From the NCBI GenBank assembly GCA_002309415.1, contig DBXC01000009.1, positions 1 to 43,405 of the forward strand: DNA of 43,405 nt, written 5' to 3'. This document shows positions 7,887 to 16,140 of the stretch, piece after piece. A program made the position numbers and the translations under genes. The DNA is from Dehalococcoidia bacterium UBA1222 (GTDB lineage Bacteria > Chloroflexota > Dehalococcoidia > Dehalococcoidales > UBA1222). Positions within the stretch are counted from its first letter, which is position 1. Each line of letters begins with the position of its first letter. The notes under the pieces were generated by a model, which worked only from the letters and a program-made list of their open reading frames with translations, made no database searches and was not told the DNA's origin.

Positions 7887-9821
7887 ATGAAACATATGCT
7901 CAGTAAGATCTTTTCATCGCCCTTCATCAGCCGCAACCGACGCGCGCTGGTGATACTGGCCGATATCTGCATCTATCTCTTGATCTCAGCGGCGGTGTAT
8001 CTGTATCTCATACTGAGCCATGACATGAGCTGCGAATTCAATATCTTCGCATTCAATGTCATGATGTACGGTATCTTCTGTTTTATTCTGCATCTCAGTG
8101 TCGGCAACCAGAAGAAACTCTGGCGATATGCCGGCGCCAAGGAATATCTCGATGTATTCATCAGCGATGTCATCGCTTTCCTCATTTATATCTTGGTCAT
8201 GCGAGTCTTCCTCTGGACCAAGTCCAGTCCCTTCGCCATGGCAGCCGTTGCCAGCTGTTCACTGATTGCAAAACTCGTCATGCGATTCGTATACAGGATC
8301 TACCGACAGTCCTTCTCCGGAACGACCGAAGATCCGAATAAAAAAGCTCATGAAAAGAGAGTCGTTGCCATCATCGGTGCCGGTAATGCCGGTGTGACAC
8401 TGGTGGAAGAACTCAACCGCAACGAGAACAGTCCCTATGAGATCTGGGGCCTCATCGATGACGACACCGAGAAGATCGGCAAGAACATCCAGGGCATCGA
8501 TGTGAAATGCAGCATCTCAGACATGGCTGAAAATATCAAGAACTCCAATGTCCAGGAAGTCATCCTGGCTATCCCTTCATTACCGGTCGAAAGACGACGC
8601 GAGATCGCAGTCATCTGTGCAGATCTCCGTTGCAAACTGAGGATCCTCCCCGATACATTGATGGCCATGGAGAATGCCAACTTCAGCGCATCCGTCCGTG
8701 ACGTCCAGGTCGAGGACCTTCTTGGTAGAACAGTTATCAAACTCGACCAGAACGTTACCGGCAAGTTCGTAACCGGCAAGACCATCGTCGTCACCGGCGG
8801 CGGAGGCTCCATCGGAAGCGAATTATGCCGTCAACTGGCTTCTCATAACCCGAAGAAGCTCATCATCTTCGATATCTTTGAGAACAATGCTTATGATCTC
8901 AAGAACGAGCTGTTACGACTTTTGAAGAACACCGATGTGGAAGTCGAGATCGAGATCGGTTCCGTAAGAGACAAAACCCGTATCGAACAGCTTTTTGAAA
9001 AGTATCATCCCGATATCGTTTTCCACGCCGCTGCTCATAAGCATGTGCCTTTAATGGAACATAACCCTGCCGAAGCTGTTAAGAACAACATCTTCGGTAC
9101 ATACAATTTCATGTCGACTGCACTGAAATACAAGTGTCCCAAGTTCGTCATGATCTCAACCGACAAGGCCGTTAATCCCACAAGCGTCATGGGTGCGACT
9201 AAACGTTATTGTGAATACATGACTTTTGCTCTGGCCAAACGACCTGACTGCCAGACCGAATTCGTATCGGTCAGGTTCGGTAACGTCCTGGCATCCAGCG
9301 GATCTGTGATCCCTCTCTTCCAGCGACAGATCGAACTGGGCGGTCCCGTTACCATCACTGATAAACGCATGACCCGCTACTTCATGACCATCCCTGAAGC
9401 AGCTTCTTTGGTCCTTACCGCCAGTGCCATGGCCCACCAGACCGAGATCTATGTACTGCACATGGGAAAGGCCATGAAGATTCTGGACCTTGCCGAGAAC
9501 CTCATCCGACTGTCCGGTTTCGAACCGTATAAAGATATCGAGATCAAAGAGATCGGTATGCGACCCGGTGAGAAACTCTATGAAGAGCCTCTCATCGACG
9601 AAGACATCCACTTCAAGACCGCCAACGACAAAATCTATGTCGAGAAACAGCCCAACGACAGCGATGTCCGAGATATCGATGCCGACTTCGAGGTCCTGTC
9701 GAAAGCTCTTGCGACCGGCGATGACGCCGAAGTGGTCAAGGCCCTTAAAGAAGTGGTCCCCGATTTCGACCGCGACAATGCCAAGAATTCGGAACCTGAG
9801 ACTTTCTACCATCAAAATTAA
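7887..9821 (+). CDS. Membrane-bound nucleoside-diphosphate-sugar 4,6-dehydratase (CapD/WbpM/PglF type)
   Basis: The 644-aa protein has about four N-terminal membrane segments (roughly 20-130), a first nucleotide-binding fold (GAGNAG, 164-169) and a short-chain dehydrogenase domain with TGGGGSIG (303-310). The usual YXXXK is MGATK (Met435, Lys439), the Ser-Met-Lys variant known from long membrane-bound WbpM-type dehydratases. These enzymes convert UDP-GlcNAc to the 4-keto-6-deoxy sugar that begins synthesis of bacillosamine-like or QuiNAc-like sugars. It is the last gene of the operon, 2 nt after glmS, so the UDP-GlcNAc made upstream probably feeds it at the membrane. The final product is unknown because no aminotransferase or acetyltransferase partner lies nearby. 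Confidence 0.92.
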   Translation: MKHMLSKIFSSPFISRNRRALVILADICIYLLISAAVYLYLILSHDMSCEFNIFAFNVMMYGIFCFILHLSVGNQKKLWRYAGAKEYLDVFISDVIAFLIYILVMRVFLWTKSSPFAMAAVASCSLIAKLVMRFVYRIYRQSFSGTTEDPNKKAHEKRVVAIIGAGNAGVTLVEELNRNENSPYEIWGLIDDDTEKIGKNIQGIDVKCSISDMAENIKNSNVQEVILAIPSLPVERRREIAVICADLRCKLRILPDTLMAMENANFSASVRDVQVEDLLGRTVIKLDQNVTGKFVTGKTIVVTGGGGSIGSELCRQLASHNPKKLIIFDIFENNAYDLKNELLRLLKNTDVEVEIEIGSVRDKTRIEQLFEKYHPDIVFHAAAHKHVPLMEHNPAEAVKNNIFGTYNFMSTALKYKCPKFVMISTDKAVNPTSVMGATKRYCEYMTFALAKRPDCQTEFVSVRFGNVLASSGSVIPLFQRQIELGGPVTITDKRMTRYFMTIPEAASLVLTASAMAHQTEIYVLHMGKAMKILDLAENLIRLSGFEPYKDIEIKEIGMRPGEKLYEEPLIDEDIHFKTANDKIYVEKQPNDSDVRDIDADFEVLSKALATGDDAEVVKALKEVVPDFDRDNAKNSEPETFYHQN

Positions 9822-9831
9822 AGTATCTTTG

Positions 9832-9840
9832 TGCTAAAAT
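9832..9840 (+). promoter_or_regulatory. Extended -10 promoter (TGCTAAAAT)
   Basis: TGCTAAAAT lies 19 nt before the ATG of the zinc-ribbon/RHS gene. The same extended -10 form (TGNTAAAAT or TGCTATNAT) recurs before miaB, fic, the small gene at 25505 and cca. No good -35 is visible. Confidence 0.5.
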
Positions 9841-9859
9841 AGGCGCGAGGCTGATATAG

Positions 9860-12058
9860 ATGGAATCAACGACAAAAAAATGTGTTTCCTGCGGCAAAGA
9901 CATAAAGGAAGACGCAGCTTTCTGCCGTTTCTGCGGTGCCTCTCAGGCCCGGATGATCGTCTGTCCCCACTGCGATAAAGAGATCAAAGAAGGCTCTGTA
10001 TTCTGCCGTTTCTGCGGTCTGAGGGTCCCGGAAGAAGTCCCTGCCCGCACTGCAGTACCTTATCAGGAACCTGAAATCGAAGTAGATCCCGATATCGAAG
10101 CCAATAAGCCTACTGTCCATTACACTGATTTCATAATTCCCAAAGAAGAAGCCCCTATCCCCGAAACGGAAGAACCCGTTGAAGAGGAGAAGGAAGATGA
10201 ATTCGTACCTGAAAAGGTAGACGAAGTCCCAGTCCCGGTCTTTGAGGAAGAACCCATCCCCATCGAGAATGCTGTCATCGAAGACACTCCCGAACCGGAA
10301 CCTGAAGTACAGGAGCCTGAACCCGTCGAAGAACCCGAAGAGATAGCACCCGTTGTTGAAGAAGAACCGGAAGAGATTGAAAAAGAAGCTGAAGAACCTG
10401 TCATCTCATACACCGAGAACGTTCTGAGTCCCAAAATAACCGAAATTAGAGCCGATATGCCCTATCGCCCTGAAGAGGAAGAAAAGGACTCATCCGAGGA
10501 ACAGGAGACGTCTGAGGAAGACGACGGTACATTCTCCGTGCTCCGTAAGTCTCTGAAGGCTCTCGTCACCATCTCGGTGGAACCGCATTCACCTCAGCAC
10601 GACGCTTCACCTGAATTCAATCAGCAGACCCTTTACATCAAGGGAAATGTCTCGAAACATATCACATCATACTTGAATACCACCGATCTGGGACTCTTCG
10701 TCAGATACCGACTGGTGGATGTAAAATACGGAGACCTGAGGATCTGCCCGTCGCTTTCTTATAACATCCGTTCATCCAAGGACGAGATAGCATTCGGAAA
10801 CGGCTGGCACTTCAATTATTCATCCATGGTCTTCCGCGAATCCAATCCCGACACATTTACTGTCGTCTACGGGGATGGAGATCATGCCAGTTTCACGACC
10901 CGTCAGGTTGCAGATACATTACAAAAGACCTTGAATCCTCTGATGAAAAGGACCGGCAGTCTCGTCCAGCAGGGCGATTCATTTGCCTATCATGATACCG
11001 ACCGTTACATCCATGTATTTGAAAAAATGCCGTGGTCATCGGATTATCATCTGACCGCTATCTCTGACTGCTACGGCAATACTCTGGATATCGAATACGA
11101 CGGATCGAAGATCGCAGAAATAAAGGATCCGACCGGAAGATCCTTGAAATTCGGTTATGATGAACTCTCCCGCTGCAAGAGGATCGATCTCTGCGACGGA
11201 TCATATTTCGCTTTTGACTATGACAAACAGAACAACCTCGTCTCCATCAAAGACAGCAAAGACATCTATTCTTATTTCACCTATTCCGACGAGGGATATC
11301 TTTCCAAGATCGAAGAGCCGGCTTCAAATGCCGAATATAAGTTTGAGACCAACTCCCAGGGCATGATCCCCGCCATCTCCGCCATTACAGATTCGGCAGG
11401 TCATACCACTACTTTCGACAGGGTCAATCCTGATCCTGTTACCGTCGAGATGGTTAATTACAAAGACGAAATGTCCATCTTCGTCAGCCGCAACGGTCTC
11501 ACGATCTCCGACACCCCCAACTCCCAGCACAATACCCGTATCATGTACGATTCTCTCAATAATCCTGTAGTGATCGCCGACCGCGAATACAGCTATGACT
11601 TCAATGAGAACTGCGTCGAGATCTCAAGCGATGACGGTCTGTGTCTGAGCTGCGTCTACGACGATGACAACAACCTGCTTTCCGCGACCGACAAGAACCA
11701 GAACACCACAGCTTTCTCCTATGACGGTTACGGAAAACTCGTAAATGCCGTATCACTTAACGGTGAAAACATCACCCTCGAATACTCCCATAAGGGCATG
11801 CTGACCAAGAAATACGATAATCTGGGACATTTCAGGTCCTATGAATACGATAAATACGGTAACCTGATATCCGTCAGTAACGAAGAAAAAGTCATCAGGA
11901 CCATCACATATGATAAAGCCGGTTATAACGTTAAGACCGATTCGGATGAAGCTTCGGTCATGAACGACATGAGACCGGCAGAAGTCATGCATCTGGAATA
12001 CGGATGCTATCCCGAAACGAAGATAAATGCCATCATCGAACAGGCGTCATTTGATTGA
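9860..12058 (+). CDS. Double zinc-ribbon protein with acidic linker and RHS/YD-repeat region
   Basis: The 732-aa protein opens with two CXXC...CXXC zinc ribbons (Cys 8, 11, 22, 25 and 35, 38, 49, 52). A linker very rich in Glu and Pro follows (about 55-215), then a long RHS-like part (about 250-732). That part has a pre-RHS segment (IAFGNGWHFNYSS) and many YD-type repeats such as YGNTLDIEYDGSKI and FSYDGYGKLVNA. There is no signal peptide or membrane segment. The protein ends without the usual RHS core DPXGXX sequence or a toxin tail. RHS proteins are normally exported, so a cytosolic zinc-ribbon version is unusual. It has its own promoter and stands between the sugar operon and a hydrolase gene. 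Function unknown. Confidence 0.82.
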   Translation: MESTTKKCVSCGKDIKEDAAFCRFCGASQARMIVCPHCDKEIKEGSVFCRFCGLRVPEEVPARTAVPYQEPEIEVDPDIEANKPTVHYTDFIIPKEEAPIPETEEPVEEEKEDEFVPEKVDEVPVPVFEEEPIPIENAVIEDTPEPEPEVQEPEPVEEPEEIAPVVEEEPEEIEKEAEEPVISYTENVLSPKITEIRADMPYRPEEEEKDSSEEQETSEEDDGTFSVLRKSLKALVTISVEPHSPQHDASPEFNQQTLYIKGNVSKHITSYLNTTDLGLFVRYRLVDVKYGDLRICPSLSYNIRSSKDEIAFGNGWHFNYSSMVFRESNPDTFTVVYGDGDHASFTTRQVADTLQKTLNPLMKRTGSLVQQGDSFAYHDTDRYIHVFEKMPWSSDYHLTAISDCYGNTLDIEYDGSKIAEIKDPTGRSLKFGYDELSRCKRIDLCDGSYFAFDYDKQNNLVSIKDSKDIYSYFTYSDEGYLSKIEEPASNAEYKFETNSQGMIPAISAITDSAGHTTTFDRVNPDPVTVEMVNYKDEMSIFVSRNGLTISDTPNSQHNTRIMYDSLNNPVVIADREYSYDFNENCVEISSDDGLCLSCVYDDDNNLLSATDKNQNTTAFSYDGYGKLVNAVSLNGENITLEYSHKGMLTKKYDNLGHFRSYEYDKYGNLISVSNEEKVIRTITYDKAGYNVKTDSDEASVMNDMRPAEVMHLEYGCYPETKINAIIEQASFD

Positions 12059-12084
12059 CCCGTTCCTGCCCAGAAAGGTATAAT
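12055..12084 (+). promoter_or_regulatory. Promoter TTGACC-N18-TATAAT
   Basis: TTGACC (12055-12060) and a perfect TATAAT (12079-12084) are 18 nt apart. The -10 ends only 6 nt before the ATG at 12091, so transcription should start at or next to the start codon. The -35 overlaps the stop codon of the preceding gene. Confidence 0.65.
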
Positions 12085-12090
12085 TTAGCT

Positions 12091-12726
12091 ATGGATATTA
12101 CATATTTAGGCCGTTCATGTTTTAAGATCAAAGGTAAGCAGGCTACCATCATCACAGACCCCTATTCTCCTGAATACGGACTTCTCGGAAAACAGTCTGC
12201 CGCCATCGTTACCGTAAGCCATGGTCATTCCGATCACAGCTATGCTGAAGGTATCGACGGTGTCACAAAGGTCCTGTCACGCTGCGGAGAATATGAGATC
12301 TCCGGCGTACTGGTCAACGGATTTCCTTCCTATCATGATGCAACTGAAGGTGCAGAACGCGGCAAGAACGTGATCTTCACCTATACCATCGATGACGTCA
12401 CCATCGCTCACCTGGGCGATCTCGGTCATACCATCGACAACTCACTCTTCGAAGGTATCGGCAACATCGATGTCCTTCTGGTTCCTGTCGGCAGCATCTA
12501 CACCATCAATGCCAAACAGGCCGCTACCATCACCCGAACCCTTGAACCCAAATATGTCATCCCCATGCACTACCAGAGAGACAACCATTCCCAGGAACTC
12601 GATCCTGTCGACAATTTCTTCAAAGAAATGGGCGTCAACAAGCCCGAAGCCGTCACCAAACTGACTTTCACTAAGGCCAGTCTTCCTGACGCCACCACCG
12701 TCGTCCTGATGGATGTTTTAAAGTAA
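12091..12726 (+). CDS. Metallo-beta-lactamase-fold hydrolase (UlaG-like)
   Basis: The 211-aa protein starts MDITYLGRSCFKI and carries SHGHSDH, the HXHXDH metal site of the metallo-beta-lactamase fold. HLGDLGH and YVIPMHYQRD follow as later metal ligands. This is the compact UlaG-like hydrolase type common in Chloroflexota and archaea, usually of unknown substrate. The start at 12091 is chosen because the fold begins there and the promoter -10 lies 6 nt upstream. An in-frame start 36 nt earlier would overlap the previous gene. No Shine-Dalgarno sequence fits, consistent with a leaderless mRNA. A strong terminator follows. Confidence 0.85.
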   Translation: MDITYLGRSCFKIKGKQATIITDPYSPEYGLLGKQSAAIVTVSHGHSDHSYAEGIDGVTKVLSRCGEYEISGVLVNGFPSYHDATEGAERGKNVIFTYTIDDVTIAHLGDLGHTIDNSLFEGIGNIDVLLVPVGSIYTINAKQAATITRTLEPKYVIPMHYQRDNHSQELDPVDNFFKEMGVNKPEAVTKLTFTKASLPDATTVVLMDVLK

Positions 12727-12750
12727 TAACTAAAAGAGCATAAAACAATT

Positions 12751-12780
12751 AAGGGGTTCCGATTCTGGAACCCCTTTTTA
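12751..12780. terminator. Bidirectional intrinsic terminator
   Basis: AAGGGGTTCC, a 6-nt loop and GGAACCCCTT form a perfect 10-bp stem followed by a T-run on the plus strand. On the minus strand AATTGTTTTA follows, so it can also stop the convergent transcript of the surface protein gene. It sits between convergent genes. Confidence 0.9.
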
Positions 12781-12799
12781 TTTCAGAAAACTATTCTTG

Positions 12800-13144
12800 C
12801 TACCTCTTGATGATGAGGATGATCAGGATGAGACCGATGACGACACCGGCAACGATAACTGTGACGACCCACCAATAGTCATTTTCAAAATCAAAAAGAT
12901 TGAATTTGGATTCAGTCGTGGTAAAAGTCTTCGTCTTGGTGACAGTGGAAGTCAGATAATCGGTAACAGTAGCAGTACGGGTGGTGGGGACATAGACTGT
13001 AACGGTCTCGATCTGAGAACCGGTAGAAGAATATGTGATCGGCGAACTGTCGGCGCTGACTACAGCTCCGGCAAACGAAAAGACCGACAGCACGATGATA
13101 GCGGTAAGTAATATGTTACGGATCTTTGAAAAACTGGTCTTCAT
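12800..13144 (-). CDS. Small Thr-rich membrane-anchored surface protein
   Basis: The 114-aa protein starts MKTSFSKIRNILL, with a typical signal peptide (about 1-29, likely cut near SADSS). A short extracellular part very rich in Thr, Ser and Val follows, with pieces such as TVTDYLTSTVTKTKTFTTT. It ends in one hydrophobic helix (about 89-111) and a basic IIKR tail. It would be exported and held by its C-terminal helix, and the Thr-rich part is a plausible O-glycosylation stalk. Such stalks are familiar in archaeal and S-layer-bearing cells. The start at 13144 is preferred over a longer form because of the signal peptide and the GGGTGG ribosome site. It lies 8 nt after the VOC stop, so the two are co-transcribed. 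No known family recognised. Confidence 0.72.
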   Translation of the reverse strand: MKTSFSKIRNILLTAIIVLSVFSFAGAVVSADSSPITYSSTGSQIETVTVYVPTTRTATVTDYLTSTVTKTKTFTTTESKFNLFDFENDYWWVVTVIVAGVVIGLILIILIIKR

Positions 13145-13152
13145 AATCCACC

Positions 13153-13662
13153 CTACTCCATTTTGTTCAACTTGTTTTCGCTGACAGAATCGATGTCGCC
13201 GGGCAGACAGCATCCGGACAGCACCTCAGTCGTAGCACAGGTCTTCATATCAAGGAAGGCCATCTCGGATTTAAGTATGTCATCGGGATTGATGTTCTTG
13301 GTCTCATTGACCTCGATAACATGATGGTCGGGATCATAGAAACGGATAATCCTTAGACCATTGGGCTTTTCTATCGTGTCATGAACAAGTTCGATATCGC
13401 CGAATGCCCTCAGATGGGAAAGGAAATCATCGAAATTGTTCTCCTCAAATGAGAGGACGACATCGTTATTGCAGAACCTGACATCGGTCTCGGCGATCAG
13501 TATGTATTCCTTCCATACGGTCAGATCGAAGAGCATGATACCCGAAGAGAATACGACATAGTGGTCTTTCTTGAGGACGACGTCCTGCATCAAGACATCT
13601 TCATAGAATGCTGTCGCTCTCTGGATATCCGTGACGATCAATTTACCGCAGACAAATCGCAT
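13153..13662 (-). CDS. VOC family protein with short C-terminal extension
   Basis: The 169-aa protein has the VOC opening (KLIVTDIQRATAFYEDVL) and the closing IRFYDPDHHVIEV, like the first VOC protein at 552-914. At the first metal position it has Cys5 instead of His. After the VOC domain (about 1-125) comes a tail of about 45 residues containing three Cys (TCATTEVLSGCCLPGD) that is not part of the fold. The start at 13662 is chosen because a GAGG ribosome site precedes it and the fold begins there. It is followed directly by the small surface protein gene. Substrate unknown. Confidence 0.82.
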   Translation of the reverse strand: MRFVCGKLIVTDIQRATAFYEDVLMQDVVLKKDHYVVFSSGIMLFDLTVWKEYILIAETDVRFCNNDVVLSFEENNFDDFLSHLRAFGDIELVHDTIEKPNGLRIIRFYDPDHHVIEVNETKNINPDDILKSEMAFLDMKTCATTEVLSGCCLPGDIDSVSENKLNKME

Positions 13663-13692
13663 ACTAACCTCATTGAAAGGACGTCCGGTCCT

Positions 13693-13721
13693 TTGATTAT
13701 AAGCAGACTTAAATCTATAAT
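13693..13721 (+). promoter_or_regulatory. Promoter TTGATT-N17-TATAAT
   Basis: TTGATT (13693-13698) and a perfect TATAAT (13716-13721) with a 17-nt spacer lie 35 nt before the radical SAM gene. It is one of the clearest classical promoters in the window. Confidence 0.7.
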
Positions 13722-13756
13722 GAATTTTAACACGTTGAAAGGACCTATGGAAAAAG

Positions 13757-15502
13757 ATGGCCAAAGCTGATATCATCCTCCTCCACGCCCCTCATGTTTA
13801 TGACTTCAGAAAGATTCCCCAGCTCTATGGTCCCGTATCTGATCTCGTTCTGGCCACCCCGGTCTTCGAGATGTATCCCGTAGGTCTGTCCAGCATCTCT
13901 GAATATCTGGATAAAGGCGGTTTCAAACCCAGGATCGTCAACATCGCTTGGCGTATGATCCGCGATGCCAGATTTGATGCGGAAGAATTCATCAAGAAAC
14001 TGGATGCTCCCATTTTTGGTATCGACCTCCACTGGATGGTCCACTGTCACGGTTCCATCGAGATCGCCAGAATCGTTAAGAAATATCATCCGAATTCAAA
14101 GATCATCTTCGGCGGTTATTCTTCATCCCGTTTCTATAAAGAACTCATCGAATATCCCGAAGTCGACTTCATCTTACGAGGCGACTCTACTGAGGTCCCC
14201 TTCCTCGAATTCATGAAGCAGTTCTATGGGGACAAGAATTATAAAGATATCCCCAACCTCTGTTGGAAAGATGAATCAGGAAAGCCTGTATTCAACGATT
14301 TCAGCTATGTTCCTCTCGATATCTCCAACGTCATGGGCAATCATTACTCCCAGGTCGTCAAACAGGTATTGAGATTCCACGATTTTGCCAGTGTCGTTCC
14401 GTTCAAAGGCTGGACCAAGTATCCGGTGACCGCCGTATTCACCACCAGAGGATGCCAGTATAACTGTATCTTCTGTGCCGGTGCCCGCGATGCCATGCCG
14501 AACTTCGCAAATCGTATCAAGCCTGCCCGCAGACGCGCTGAAGACATCGTGAAAGATATCGTCCATCTTAGCCATATCACCAGCGCTCCTATCCTTGTCG
14601 TCGGCGACATTCAGGAAGGCGGTATGGAAAGAGCTCACAAGTTCCTGGATCTCATCAAAGCTAATCATGTGAAGAACACCATCATGTTCGAAGCCTTCAA
14701 TCCCTGGACCAGGGAATTTGTGAAGAAGGTCGCAGACTGCTGTCCCGGTTTCTCACTGGATATGTCCCCCGAATCCCATGATCCCGAAGTACGACGTGTA
14801 AGTCTGGGACGAGACTTCTCCAATGAAGCCATGGAAGAAATGATCGGAGCAGCCCTCGAATACGGCGCCAGCCGCGTCGAGATCTTCTTCATGATCGGTC
14901 TGCATAAACAGGACAAACAGAACGTCCTCGACAATATCGACTACTGTGATGAACTCCTCACCAAGTTCAACGCCCATAAGAATCTGTACCTCTTCATGGG
15001 ACACCAGGCTCCTTTCATGGCGCCCGGCTGTCTCGCTTTCGACTTTCCTGAGAGATACGGATTCAAACTGAGATTCAAGACTCTTGAAGAACACCGTCAG
15101 GCTCTGGCGATGCCAAGCTGGAGATACTCACTGAACTATGAGACCCAGTGGCTCCCGGCCGACGACATCACTGAAGTTACTTATGAAGCCATCCGACGTC
15201 TGGCTATCGTGAAAGCAAAGCACGGACAGCTGGATCAGGCTCTCTGCGACCAGCAGATCAAACGTATCGATGAAGCTAAAGAACTCGAGAAGAAGATCGA
15301 TGAACTGGTGGCTAAGAACGATAAAGAAGGGCTCCTTGCCCTCAAACCTGAGATGGACAGGATCAACGGTTTCAAAGCTGCAGAGCGACTGGAACTTGAG
15401 ATCCCCATCGGCAATCTCTTCCGACTGAAATACTTCTCAGCAGTCAGATATGCCCTCTTCGGCAAGAAGAAACAACTCAAAGGCTTGGAAGAGAAGAAGT
15501 AG
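13757..15502 (+). CDS. B12-binding-domain-like radical SAM protein
   Basis: The 581-aa protein has an N-terminal Rossmann-like domain of the cobalamin-binding type (about 1-160) and a radical SAM domain with the cluster motif CQYNCIFC (Cys 233, 237, 240). A charged helical tail (about 490-560) ends the protein. In the B12-like domain a D-X-H pair (Asp90, His92) sits where the DXHXXG motif is expected, but the following Gly is missing, so cofactor binding is uncertain. The layout resembles the archaeal Ta0216-type family also found in Chloroflexota. The gene stands alone under its own promoter, so its substrate is unknown. Confidence 0.85.
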   Translation: MAKADIILLHAPHVYDFRKIPQLYGPVSDLVLATPVFEMYPVGLSSISEYLDKGGFKPRIVNIAWRMIRDARFDAEEFIKKLDAPIFGIDLHWMVHCHGSIEIARIVKKYHPNSKIIFGGYSSSRFYKELIEYPEVDFILRGDSTEVPFLEFMKQFYGDKNYKDIPNLCWKDESGKPVFNDFSYVPLDISNVMGNHYSQVVKQVLRFHDFASVVPFKGWTKYPVTAVFTTRGCQYNCIFCAGARDAMPNFANRIKPARRRAEDIVKDIVHLSHITSAPILVVGDIQEGGMERAHKFLDLIKANHVKNTIMFEAFNPWTREFVKKVADCCPGFSLDMSPESHDPEVRRVSLGRDFSNEAMEEMIGAALEYGASRVEIFFMIGLHKQDKQNVLDNIDYCDELLTKFNAHKNLYLFMGHQAPFMAPGCLAFDFPERYGFKLRFKTLEEHRQALAMPSWRYSLNYETQWLPADDITEVTYEAIRRLAIVKAKHGQLDQALCDQQIKRIDEAKELEKKIDELVAKNDKEGLLALKPEMDRINGFKAAERLELEIPIGNLFRLKYFSAVRYALFGKKKQLKGLEEKK

Positions 15503-15509
15503 CTCTTCC
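15487..15509. terminator. Short hairpin between convergent genes
   Basis: GGAAGAG and CTCTTCC form a 7-bp stem with a 9-nt loop, spanning the stop codon of the radical SAM gene just before the hicB stop. There is no strong T-run on either side, so any terminator activity would be weak. Confidence 0.3.
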
Positions 15510-15510
15510 C

Positions 15511-15909
15511 CTATTTCGTGATATTTAGTCTTTCCTTCAATGCAGACTGAAGAACTGCAGAGAAGTTCAATCCCTCACGTTCAGACATCTTGTTGAGCCA
15601 TGACGGGATCGTAAGTGTCTTTTTCACAGCTTTGTTATCGAAGTATTCACGGTATTCGAGAGTATCGCACGAGATGAGGGATACGAATTCATCTTTTCCA
15701 AAAGGAATGTTTCCGATAAAGGAAGGTGACGGGATATCGCGTCCTTCTTCTTCCATTCTGTATAGAGTCAAACAAAGGACATCTGATGCCATCTCGTAAG
15801 CATCATCGATATCCTTTCCCTGAGTGTAACAACTTTCCAAATCAGGAAAGATCACTGAAAGACCTTTATCTTCTTTCTTAAAAACAGCAGGATAATAGTA
15901 CTTTGCCAT
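15511..15909 (-). CDS. hicB: HicB-type antitoxin
   Basis: The 132-aa protein has the HicB N-terminal fold (YYPAVFKKEDKGLSVIFPDL, then a helix that includes AYEMASDVLCL), which mimics a degraded RNase H. Its C-terminal ribbon-helix-helix-like part (KKTLTIPSWLNKMSEREG) probably binds DNA. HicB neutralises HicA and represses the pair's promoter. It lies 24 bp after hicA, the usual toxin-first order, and the palindrome at 16146-16165 is its likely operator. Confidence 0.88.
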   Translation of the reverse strand: MAKYYYPAVFKKEDKGLSVIFPDLESCYTQGKDIDDAYEMASDVLCLTLYRMEEEGRDIPSPSFIGNIPFGKDEFVSLISCDTLEYREYFDNKAVKKTLTIPSWLNKMSEREGLNFSAVLQSALKERLNITK

Positions 15910-15933
15910 ATCTAAACTCCAAGCTAACCCATC

Positions 15934-16116
15934 TTACTCGAGACCAGCATCTTTTTTGATGCTCCTCAGGGTTCCATCAGCTATTTCGCTAGCATGTCTC
16001 GGCACCGGAAAAGTCTTTCCAGTCAACGGGCTGTAATAGAGGTCATGTCTTTTTGCATGCGCCACCAATTTGATTCCCGACTTGCTAAACAATCTCAACA
16101 ATTCACTGTACTTCAT
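15934..16116 (-). CDS. hicA: HicA-type mRNA interferase toxin
   Basis: The 60-aa protein starts MKYSELLRLFSKSGIK, has the catalytic-His region (KRHDLYYSP, His24) and ends PVPRHASEIADGTLRSI, the standard HicA finish. HicA is a small double-stranded-RNA-binding-fold ribonuclease that cuts mRNA. The start at 16116 gives the normal HicA length. An upstream in-frame codon would add 18 residues unlike the family and would start inside the promoter region. The gene appears intact. Confidence 0.88.
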   Translation of the reverse strand: MKYSELLRLFSKSGIKLVAHAKRHDLYYSPLTGKTFPVPRHASEIADGTLRSIKKDAGLE

Positions 16117-16140
16117 ACAAAGCTCTTGTTGATCATGATT

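Noticed and set aside
9156..9815. Long open frame (about 219 codons) on the minus strand inside the dehydratase gene
   Set aside because: It lies fully opposite the well-supported dehydratase and has no ribosome site or recognisable domain; it is a shadow of biased codon use.
12797..13111. Plus-strand frame opposite the small surface protein
   Set aside because: The minus-strand reading has a signal peptide, Thr-rich stalk, anchor and ribosome site, while the plus-strand reading is low-complexity and Asp/Gly-rich.
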